Shown one piece after another: positions 1 through 4,719 of a stretch of DNA of 6,534 nucleotides. How positions within the stretch are numbered: position 1 is the first letter of the stretch; every line of letters begins with the position of its first letter. The notes beneath the pieces were generated by a model that saw only the letters and a list, made by a program, of their open reading frames with translations, was not told where the DNA came from and did not search any database. Origin of the DNA: Psychrobacter sp. (lineage in GTDB: Bacteria > Pseudomonadota > Gammaproteobacteria > Pseudomonadales > Moraxellaceae); NCBI GenBank assembly GCA_029264635.1, contig JARIAA010000068.1:1-6534 (forward strand), given 5' to 3'. The position numbers were made by a program, and so were the translations under genes.

Positions 1-627
1 AGAAAAGTTTAATACCATTCCTTCGCCGCTAGTGACCGAGTTAATAATATTGCTCATGATGCCTTTTTTCTTACTGGTGGACACCGAGAGCTTATAATCA
101 AGGTTTGAGTCCCAGCAGACTACGTGACAATTATCGATGATGACGTCTTTGTCAGGGGTCACATCGATCTCAAACAGTGAACCAAAACCTGAAACGACCA
201 CTTGCCCCTGACCTTGGGTTTGCATGACCATAAAGCCGCCCGTATCACCGAAGACTGCGCCGCCAAGGTTGCGCTGAATATTGGCTCTGATATCGACGCC
301 AGTTTGGGCCGCAACGAACGCGCCATCGCTCAAGGTATATTGCCGAGCACCGCAATCGATGATTTGCATATCACCATCCAAAGTTGGCGCAAGCAAACAA
401 TCAACCTCACCATTGACCGCCTCAATTTGTTGTTGAAACAGAGACTCATCATTGGCAAAGCGGCGCATGAGTGATTGCATCAGCCCGCCTTGCAACTTAC
501 CTTTGAGCTCAAGGTTTGACTCCATCATCACCATCGCATTGGCTTCACAATAAATTGAGTCGCCTTTTTTTAAGTTACAATGCAAAAAAGGTTCAATAGT
601 CCCGATTAAGCTAAATGTCGCGGCCAT
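1..627 (-). CDS. AIM24 / TIGR00266 family protein (3' end cut by window edge)
   Basis: The reading frame is open from an ATG at 625-627 to position 1, giving 209 residues with no stop, so the C-terminus lies outside the window. The start is supported by AAGGA (638-642 complement) ten bases upstream. The protein begins MAATFSLIGTIEPFLHC and is predicted to be rich in beta strand. It contains GDTGGF (about 128-132) followed by a Gly/Gln/Val-rich strand (136-150), and ends near SGEGMVLNFS, which resembles the late part of TIGR00266/AIM24 (PF01987) proteins; probably only a few tens of residues are missing. There is no signal peptide or membrane segment. The biochemical function of bacterial members is not established, but they recur near TerD-family genes, as here, 238 bp downstream of one. 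The family call is from memory of sequence features; a remote beta-sandwich relative is the main alternative. Confidence 0.85.
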   Translation of the reverse strand, partial: MAATFSLIGTIEPFLHCNLKKGDSIYCEANAMVMMESNLELKGKLQGGLMQSLMRRFANDESLFQQQIEAVNGEVDCLLAPTLDGDMQIIDCGARQYTLSDGAFVAAQTGVDIRANIQRNLGGAVFGDTGGFMVMQTQGQGQVVVSGFGSLFEIDVTPDKDVIIDNCHVVCWDSNLDYKLSVSTSKKKGIMSNIINSVTSGEGMVLNFS

Positions 628-750
628 GGGGTGCAAATCCTTATTCTAATGTCTTGAAATTATGCGCTTAACAAACATTGCTAGGTATATATATTTAGAT
701 ATTCTGTATAAAAGTTACTGTTTTTAATTTAAGTCTGCCACTGATATAGA

Positions 751-797
751 AAGCCATCAAATGCTTAAACAGACACACCTGATGGCTTATTTTATTG
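751..797 (+). terminator. Hairpin with plus-facing U-rich tail (possible terminator)
   Basis: AAGCCATCA (751-759) pairs perfectly with TGATGGCTT (780-788) across a 20-base loop. On the plus strand it is followed by ATTTTATTG, which suits a terminator for plus-strand transcription. On the minus strand, the direction of both flanking genes, the stem is followed by TCTATATCAG, which is not U-rich. It may still help end the TerD-family transcript arriving from 866, but the polarity is wrong for a textbook terminator. The large loop also lowers confidence. Confidence 0.4.
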
Positions 798-865
798 CAA
801 TCAAATAATCGGTTGCGATCATTGTCATACGGTTACTATGTCAAACGATTACGTTATTTTTGACG

Positions 866-1441
866 TTAAACGTTTACGCCGTAAGAGGCCGCTAATGGTC
901 CAAGTCCACCACTAAAGCCTTGACCAACAGCGCGGAATTTCCAGTCACCGCTATGACGGTATAATTCACCAAAAATCATTGCCGTTTCAGTACTGCCATC
1001 TTCTGATAAGTCATAACGGGCGATTTCAGATTCGCCATTGTCATTGATAATGCGAATATAAGCGTCACCAACTTGACCAAAGTTTTGGTTGCGGCCTTGG
1101 CCTTCATAGATAATAGCGCAGATTGCTACTTTGTTGACATCCGCTGGGATGCTAGTAAGGTTGATTTTGATTTTTTCATCATCGCCATCACCTTCGCCCG
1201 TACGGTTGTCGCCTGTGTGCTCGACCGCGCCATTGTCTGATTTTAAGTTGTTAAAGAAGATAAAGTCTTGATCGTTACGAACTTTGCCCGCTTCATTGAC
1301 CAAAAAGCCAATCGCATCTAGGTCAAACTCTTGACCGTCAGTGGCACGTGGATCCCAGCCAAGACCAACCGTAATGTTGGTTAAACCTGGCGCTTCTTTT
1401 GATAGGTTGACGTTGCCGCCTTTTGTTAAGCTAATAGCCAT
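866..1441 (-). CDS. TerD-family protein (TerE-like paralogue)
   Basis: A 191-residue TerD-domain protein, the usual family length. The start is ATG at 1439-1441 with AAGGA (1449-1453 complement) seven bases upstream; the stop is TAA at 866-868. Family hallmarks are all present: the N-terminal KGGNVNLSKEAP, GLGWD at 26-30, EFDLDA at 38-43, the acidic loop with HTGDNRTGEGDGDDE (about 75-89), and the C-terminal WKFRAVGQGFSGGL. The Asp/Glu-rich loops correspond to Ca2+-binding sites described for TerD proteins. These are soluble cytoplasmic proteins linked to tellurite resistance, phage and oxidative stress, with no settled molecular mechanism. The EAP motif, the QNFGQV context and the GVNV ending lean towards TerE rather than TerD. 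By hand it is about 63% identical to the paralogue at 3949-4524. It is divergent from yhhQ and 238 bp upstream of the AIM24 gene. The paralogue assignment (TerE versus TerD) is uncertain; the family is not. Confidence 0.95.
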   Translation of the reverse strand: MAISLTKGGNVNLSKEAPGLTNITVGLGWDPRATDGQEFDLDAIGFLVNEAGKVRNDQDFIFFNNLKSDNGAVEHTGDNRTGEGDGDDEKIKINLTSIPADVNKVAICAIIYEGQGRNQNFGQVGDAYIRIINDNGESEIARYDLSEDGSTETAMIFGELYRHSGDWKFRAVGQGFSGGLGPLAASYGVNV

Positions 1442-1558
1442 AACGTTATCCTTTAGAGAGATGAGTGGAAAATAAATAGTTTTTGAATGTAATACTTGAG
1501 GTCAGATCACAAGCTCAAACGTAATCAACTTATGAACATCGATGACCCAATGTATTTT

Positions 1559-1587
1559 ACTATACTAAGCAGACGGCGCTGACGCAA
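1559..1587 (-). promoter_or_regulatory. Candidate sigma70 promoter for the TerE-like gene
   Basis: On the minus strand TTGCGT (1582-1587) and TATAGT (1559-1564) are separated by 17 bases. The -10 matches five of six consensus positions; the -35 keeps only the TTG. It would give a leader of roughly 110 nt. A weaker alternative nearer the gene is TTGAGC (1513-1518) with TATTAC (1489-1494), spacing 18. The two cannot be told apart from sequence alone. Confidence 0.35.
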
Positions 1588-1664
1588 GGCGAATTTTGTG
1601 TGTCTATATGACACTGATATTTTTATTCAAAAGTCAGCGGGTTAAGTGATGTGCCAGAAGCATT

Positions 1665-1694
1665 TTGGCTATTTGTCTCATTTTGCTTTATAAT
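1665..1694 (+). promoter_or_regulatory. yhhQ promoter (sigma70-like)
   Basis: A perfect TATAAT lies at 1689-1694, with TTGGCT at 1665-1670 (four of six -35 positions) 18 bases upstream. Transcription would start around 1701, only about three bases before the riboswitch P1 stem. This gives a leader of about 43 nt that is almost entirely the aptamer plus ribosome binding site, an arrangement typical of compact preQ1-I elements. Confidence 0.7.
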
Positions 1695-1703
1695 TGTGCG
1701 CGC

Positions 1704-1736
1704 TCAGGTTCCCTCAACCCTGATTTAAAAAAAGGA
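1704..1736 (+). promoter_or_regulatory. preQ1-I riboswitch candidate overlapping the yhhQ ribosome binding site
   Basis: The P1 stem is TCAGG (1704-1708) with CCTGA (1719-1723), five perfect pairs. The ten-base loop TTCCCTCAAC (1709-1718) has the same length as in the Thermoanaerobacter tengcongensis preQ1-I aptamer and ends AAC, placing a C at 1718 where the preQ1-contacting C15 sits. After P1 come TTT and an unbroken A7 tract (1727-1733), the expected A-rich tail that lies in the P1 minor groove. P2 can form between CCT (1712-1714) and AGG (1733-1735), or between TCC (1710-1712) and GGA (1734-1736). The P2 3' strand is the Shine-Dalgarno AAGGA (1732-1736), seven bases from the yhhQ ATG. Binding of preQ1 should therefore hide the ribosome binding site and lower transporter translation. 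The alignment is from memory of the class; the genetic context independently supports it. Confidence 0.85.
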
Positions 1737-1743
1737 CTCTTTT

Positions 1744-2403
1744 ATGAGCATCAATACTACCTTAACTACCCAATTCCCATCTATTCGCTATAGCCGTGCT
1801 TTATTCTGGCTTGCAAGCCTGCACATCTTTATCATTGCTATCAGTAATTACTTGGTGCAAATCCCTGTCGGACTATTTGGTTTCATTACCACGTGGGGCG
1901 CCATTACTTTTCCGTTTATTTTCCTGATTACTGATTTGACTGTGCGCATATTTGGTCAAAAGCTTGCAAGACGAATTATCTTTTTTGCCATGCTTCCTGC
2001 CTTAGTGATTTCTTACTACTTTTCGGTCGTATTTGCTGATGGACAATTTGTCGGTCATGAGCATTTGTTAGATTTCAATCTATTTGTCTTTCGCATTGTT
2101 CTTGCAAGCTTTACTGCATATGTGGTTGGGCAGCTTTTAGATATCCAAGTGTTTAACAAATTGCGTCAGCTTAAGACATGGTGGATTGCGCCTCTGGTTT
2201 CGACGCGTATTGGTAATCTAGTCGATAGCTTTTGCTTTTTTGACATCGCTTTTTATCGAAGCCCTGATCCTTTTATGGCGACGCATTGGATCGAGATCGG
2301 TATGATGGATTATTTATTTAAGTTGGTGATGGGCGTATGTATCTTTTTGCCTATGTACGGCGTGGTATTGGCAAAATTGCAGAAGATGCTGGCAGGGAAG
2401 TAG
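1744..2403 (+). CDS. yhhQ: Queuosine precursor transporter YhhQ (VUT family)
   Basis: A 219-residue hydrophobic inner-membrane protein with about six predicted transmembrane segments, close in length to E. coli YhhQ and alignable over most of its length. Shared blocks include SNYLVQ (34-39), TTWGA (49-53), FPFIFL followed by TDLTVRIFG (56-71), FNLFVFRI (111-118), the RSPDPFMATHWIEI region (172-185) and FLPMYGV (201-207). The E. coli protein imports preQ0/preQ1, precursors of the queuosine wobble-base modification of GUN tRNAs. The ATG is seven bases after AAGGA. The upstream preQ1-I-type leader fits the product: high preQ1 should repress its own importer. It is monocistronic, divergent from the TerE-like gene and convergent with the DUF475 gene. 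Nothing is truncated. Substrate preference between preQ0 and preQ1 cannot be read from the sequence, although the riboswitch class points to preQ1 as the sensed form. Confidence 0.95.
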   Translation: MSINTTLTTQFPSIRYSRALFWLASLHIFIIAISNYLVQIPVGLFGFITTWGAITFPFIFLITDLTVRIFGQKLARRIIFFAMLPALVISYYFSVVFADGQFVGHEHLLDFNLFVFRIVLASFTAYVVGQLLDIQVFNKLRQLKTWWIAPLVSTRIGNLVDSFCFFDIAFYRSPDPFMATHWIEIGMMDYLFKLVMGVCIFLPMYGVVLAKLQKMLAGK

Positions 2404-2462
2404 AGCGTAGAGATAACAAGTTGGAGAATAGTCAATGGCTAATAGGACTTTTTATCACTCAT

Positions 2463-2497
2463 AAAAACAGGTTATATCAAACTATGATATAACCTGT
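2463..2497 (-). terminator. Rho-independent terminator of the DUF475 gene (convergent region)
   Basis: A perfect 13-bp stem is formed by ACAGGTTATATCA (2467-2479) and TGATATAACCTGT (2485-2497) with a five-base loop. Read on the minus strand it is followed by TTTTAT, a proper U-tract, so it terminates the DUF475 gene, whose stop is at 2556-2558. On the plus strand the stem is followed by AGTAATC, so for yhhQ it is at best a weak bidirectional terminator. Confidence 0.85.
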
Positions 2498-2500
2498 AGT

Positions 2501-2518
2501 AATCTAGAATTCTAGATT
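2501..2518. repeat. Perfect 18-bp palindrome between convergent genes
   Basis: AATCTAGAATTCTAGATT is identical to its own reverse complement. It lies three bases beyond the terminator stem, between the stops of yhhQ and the DUF475 gene. As RNA it could fold only into a short AU-rich hairpin without a U-tract on either strand, so a DNA-level protein site or a helper to bidirectional termination are both possible. No function is assigned. Confidence 0.8.
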
Positions 2519-2555
2519 TAAGCCAATTATCTATTTAAGCGAGCTGACAATATAG

Positions 2556-3623
2556 CTAAATGACTTGTTTCGCTTCTGCCTTACGATGCTTAAGGGACGC
2601 CAGTAGCGCCCAACCGATAAAGGCAATACCGATAAGACCCGTGATAATCTCTGGCACATGAAATTTGACTGATAACAACATAATGACAGCAAGTGCACCG
2701 ATGGCATAATGCGCGCCATGCTCTAGATAAATAAACTCATCAAGCGTACCTTTGTCGACCAAAAATATCGTCATAGAACGTACGAACATGGCACCGATGG
2801 CAAGACCAAGCATGATCACGATGACGTCATTAGTAATCGCAAATGCGCCAATCACCCCATCGAAGCTGAATGAGGCATCAAGGACTTCTAGGTATAAGAA
2901 GCCGATAATACCACCTTTCATAATCGCGCTGGTTGCGGCTGCGCCAGAGCCACCCTCTTCGTTCTCTAAGTCTTCTTCAAGATCACCCTCAAGCATACCA
3001 GACACCACTTGGACGCCAAGATAAACCAAGATACCCCAAATACCAGCAATCAATACTGCACCTGATTGTGCATCATTGGCCCACGATACGGCAATCATCA
3101 AGACGATAAGCGCCACAAACACGCTCATGGCATCGACTTTGCCAAGTTTTGCCAAACGGCTTTCAAGCCAGTTAAACCAATGAACTTCTTTATCATCAAA
3201 GATAAAGTTCAAGAACACAAGAAGTAAGAAAATACCGCCAAATGCTGAGATTTCAGCATGATGCGCCAATAATCTGGCTGAATATTCTTTAGGATCGTTT
3301 AACGCTAAATCGACCACTTGCATAATACCCAAGTCAGCAGTCACCGCAACGATAACGATAGGGAATACCAGACGCATACCGAAGACGGCGATTAAAATAC
3401 CGACGGTTAAGAAAATCATTTTCCAAAATTCGTCCCAGCCTTTAAGGACTGAAGCGTTGACCACCGCATTATCAAACGATAATGAAATCTCCATGACGGC
3501 CAAAATAGCGGTAATAGATAAGGTGGTTATCATACCGCCTATACCGCCGTGTGAATATCCCCACCATGCCGCGACCGCTAGGGCAATGATCGTGAAGATA
3601 AAGTCTAAATAAAAATGTCTCAT
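2556..3623 (-). CDS. DUF475 integral membrane protein (TerC-like)
   Basis: A 355-residue polytopic membrane protein starting MRHFYLDFIF at ATG 3621-3623. The start is chosen because AGGAT lies about six bases upstream and the family's first membrane helix begins at once; the frame stays open to 3815, but that extension is not protein-like. The stop is TAG at 2556-2558. Two related acidic motifs sit in separate membrane segments: EISLSFDN (45-52) and LEVLDASFSFDG (245-256). This matches DUF475 (PF04332), a relative of TerC, where paired acidic membrane residues suggest metal-ion transport. About eight or nine helices are likely (for example 6-22, 32-50, 70-95, 126-142, 167-181, 188-208, 235-250, 265-285, 305-345). 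An acidic loop, EGDLEEDLENEEGG (212-225), is probably cytoplasmic. TerC/Alx-type relatives act in metal homeostasis and tellurite phenotypes; the substrate here is unknown. It lies between two TerD-family genes, which supports a ter-type role. It is not orthodox TerC, so no terC symbol is given. Confidence 0.9.
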   Translation of the reverse strand: MRHFYLDFIFTIIALAVAAWWGYSHGGIGGMITTLSITAILAVMEISLSFDNAVVNASVLKGWDEFWKMIFLTVGILIAVFGMRLVFPIVIVAVTADLGIMQVVDLALNDPKEYSARLLAHHAEISAFGGIFLLLVFLNFIFDDKEVHWFNWLESRLAKLGKVDAMSVFVALIVLMIAVSWANDAQSGAVLIAGIWGILVYLGVQVVSGMLEGDLEEDLENEEGGSGAAATSAIMKGGIIGFLYLEVLDASFSFDGVIGAFAITNDVIVIMLGLAIGAMFVRSMTIFLVDKGTLDEFIYLEHGAHYAIGALAVIMLLSVKFHVPEIITGLIGIAFIGWALLASLKHRKAEAKQVI

Positions 3624-3662
3624 GACACATCCTGTCTGGTTGCGTAAAGCTAAGCTTGGCCT

Positions 3663-3691
3663 ATTATAGGCGCAAACCACAAAAAAGTGAT
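3663..3691 (-). promoter_or_regulatory. Candidate promoter of the DUF475 gene
   Basis: A perfect minus-strand TATAAT occurs at 3663-3668, about 40 bases upstream of the ATG. The sequence 17 bases further up (ATCACT, 3686-3691) is a poor -35 and falls within an inverted repeat (3682-3709), which suggests an activator- or repressor-dependent promoter rather than a strong constitutive one. The last point is inference. Confidence 0.45.
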
Positions 3692-3709
3692 TATTGCTAA
3701 CCACTTTTT
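3682..3709. repeat. Inverted repeat overlapping the DUF475 promoter
   Basis: AAAAAGTG (3682-3689) and CACTTTTT (3702-3709) are perfect 8-bp arms around a 12-base spacer. The repeat lies just upstream of the TATAAT at 3663-3668, where a -35 element would be expected, so it is placed as an operator would be. It could instead be a weak AU-rich RNA hairpin in a longer upstream transcript. Confidence 0.5.
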
Positions 3710-3813
3710 GCATACAAATATAAGGAGAATATAAAGGGTTATGAAGCGTTTTTCTACAAAATAATTGCAACCAAACGCACTGAATGTGATTATTATGATG
3801 GCAAACCGTTAAC

Positions 3814-3840
3814 AATAAAATGCTGACGCGGCATTTTATT
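3814..3840. repeat. 10-bp hairpin between the TerD and DUF475 genes
   Basis: AATAAAATGC (3814-3823) pairs perfectly with GCATTTTATT (3831-3840) around a seven-base loop, TGACGCG, which can close by two more pairs. Read on the minus strand the 3' arm is GCATTTTATTGTT, so it could be a back-up terminator 45 bases beyond the main one. The stem is AU-rich, so strength is doubtful. Confidence 0.55.
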
Positions 3841-3877
3841 TGACTTGAGCAGGCACAAAATCTAAAAACTTACTAGA

Positions 3878-3919
3878 CAAAATAATATGGCGTTAAACCT
3901 CAAATGTTTAACGCCATAT
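3878..3919 (-). terminator. Terminator of the second TerD-family gene
   Basis: ATATGGCGTTAAAC (3885-3898) and GTTTAACGCCATAT (3906-3919) form a perfect 14-bp stem with a seven-base loop. On the minus strand it is followed by TATTTTG, and it lies about 30 bases after the stop at 3949-3951. Outer sequences CAAAATAA (3878-3885) and TTATTTTG (3924-3931) can pair further across a small bulge, so the structure also has a U-rich side on the plus strand. Confidence 0.9.
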
Positions 3920-3948
3920 CAAGTTATTTTGTTTAAAAAGATACTATA

Positions 3949-4524
3949 TTAAATATCAACACCATACTGATGACACATAGCTTGCAAACCGCCAGAATAA
4001 CCTTGACCAACGGCGCGGAACTTCCATTCACCATTATGACGATAAACTTCGCCAAATACCATGGCCGTCTCAACAGAATAATCTTCTGCTAAATCAAAGC
4101 GGACCACTTCAGTACCCGTCTCTTCATTAACGACTCGGATGAACGCGTTTGCGACTTGACCAAAATTTTGGCTGCGAGCGGCCGCATCATGAATGGTCAC
4201 GGTCACGACGATTTTATCGACATCAGCAGGTACTTGGGTTAGATTGACTTTGACGACCTCATCGTCACCATCGCCTTCGCCAGTACGGTTATCGCCAGTA
4301 TGTTCAACCGCGCCATTATCTGATTTAAGCTGATTGTAAAAGATGAAGTCATGATCGCCGCGTACTTTACCCGCCGTGCTGAGCAAAAATACACTGGCAT
4401 CCAAATCAAATTCAGCGCCAGACGTTGCGCGCTCATCCCAGCCAAGACCAATAAGGAGTTTGGTTAAGTTTGGGTCAGTTTTGGTTAGTGATAAGTTACC
4501 GCCTTTGTTAAGTGATAAAGCCAT
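3949..4524 (-). CDS. TerD-family protein (TerD-like paralogue)
   Basis: A 191-residue TerD-domain protein beginning MALSLNKGGNLSLTK. The start is ATG 4522-4524 with AAGGA (4532-4536 complement) seven bases upstream. Conserved features are GLGWDERAT (26-34), EFDLDAS (38-44), FIFYNQLKSDNGAVEHTGDN (60-79), GEGDGDDE (82-89), the IHDAAARSQNFGQV block typical of TerD, and WKFRAVGQGYSGGL (167-180). The acidic loops are the expected Ca2+ ligands; the protein should be soluble and cytoplasmic. The ending CHQYGVDI resembles plasmid-type TerD more than TerE. It has its own promoter candidate and a strong terminator, so it appears monocistronic, between rlmKL upstream and the DUF475 gene downstream. Family members are tied to tellurite, oxidative and phage stress without a proven mechanism. 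The finer TerD/TerE assignment is tentative. Confidence 0.95.
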   Translation of the reverse strand: MALSLNKGGNLSLTKTDPNLTKLLIGLGWDERATSGAEFDLDASVFLLSTAGKVRGDHDFIFYNQLKSDNGAVEHTGDNRTGEGDGDDEVVKVNLTQVPADVDKIVVTVTIHDAAARSQNFGQVANAFIRVVNEETGTEVVRFDLAEDYSVETAMVFGEVYRHNGEWKFRAVGQGYSGGLQAMCHQYGVDI

Positions 4525-4570
4525 GGGGTTATCCTTGTTATTAGAGTAAAGTCAACGTTTGACTATTAGA

Positions 4571-4601
4571 ATTATAAAAATAAGGGCGATAGTAGCGGCA
4601 A
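4571..4601 (-). promoter_or_regulatory. Candidate promoter of the second TerD-family gene
   Basis: A perfect minus-strand TATAAT lies at 4571-4576, about 47 bases before the ATG. The best -35 is TTGCCG (4596-4601; four of six) at a long 19-base spacing. It lies just after the rlmKL terminator, which argues for independent transcription. A small inverted repeat, GTCAA and TTGAC (4551-4563), falls at or just after the expected start site and could be an operator. Confidence 0.5.
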
Positions 4602-4645
4602 ACTGTGTGCCAGACCATCGCTCAGTAATGTTCTATCATAACAAC

Positions 4646-4676
4646 AAAAAATGACCCAATCAAAGCGGATTAGGTC
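4646..4676 (-). terminator. Rho-independent terminator of rlmKL
   Basis: On the minus strand GACCTAATC (from 4676) pairs with GATTGGGTC (ending 4653): nine pairs including one G-U, around the six-base loop CGCTTT, followed by ATTTTTTG. It lies about 45 bases beyond the rlmKL stop and separates that gene from the TerD-family gene. Confidence 0.92.
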
Positions 4677-4719
4677 TTTGTTACGTTTCATACCTATTAA
4701 CTCTTTGTTTGTCTAATCG

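Larger units (their letters stand above)
1442..1743. other. Divergent intergenic region between TerE-like gene and yhhQ
   Basis: This 302-bp non-coding stretch holds regulatory signals for both directions. The left part carries the TerE-like gene's leader and candidate promoter. In the middle is a small inverted repeat, GTGTC (1600-1604) and GACAC (1610-1614) with a TATAT loop, of unknown meaning. The right end carries the yhhQ promoter and the preQ1-type leader. No credible small gene is visible. Confidence 0.7.
3624..3948. other. Intergenic region between DUF475 gene and second TerD-family gene
   Basis: This 325-bp stretch has no credible gene. On the minus strand it contains, in order of transcription, the terminator of the TerD-family gene (3878-3919), a second 10-bp hairpin (3814-3840), AT-rich sequence, an 8-bp inverted repeat (3682-3709), a perfect -10 (3663-3668) and the DUF475 ribosome binding site. 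Confidence 0.7.

Noticed and set aside
202..474. Plus-strand reading frame of 90 codons
   Set aside because: It is antisense to the well-supported AIM24-family gene, with no family resemblance and no good ribosome binding site.
1600..1614. GTGTC-TATAT-GACAC inverted repeat as a terminator or operator
   Set aside because: Five-base arms are expected by chance in a window of this size, and the position does not match a promoter element.
2531..2719. Minus-strand reading frame of 62 codons overlapping the DUF475 3' end
   Set aside because: It is out of frame with the conserved membrane protein and has no recognisable sequence.
2752..3024. Plus-strand reading frame of 90 codons
   Set aside because: It lies fully antisense within the DUF475 gene, and its composition (Ser/Pro-rich) is a by-product of the opposite coding strand.
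3741..3764. Seven-codon plus-strand reading frame after AAGGAG
   Set aside because: The spacing from AAGGAG is too long, the peptide is too short, and no regulated downstream plus-strand gene exists for it to be a leader peptide.
3624..3815. Amino-terminal extension of the DUF475 protein by 64 residues
   Set aside because: The frame is open, but it crosses the promoter and hairpin, is rich in Cys, His and Asn, and the family starts at the ATG at 3621-3623, which has its own Shine-Dalgarno.
4239..4451. Minus-strand reading frame of 70 codons inside the second TerD gene
   Set aside because: It is an alternative frame of a strongly conserved TerD domain.
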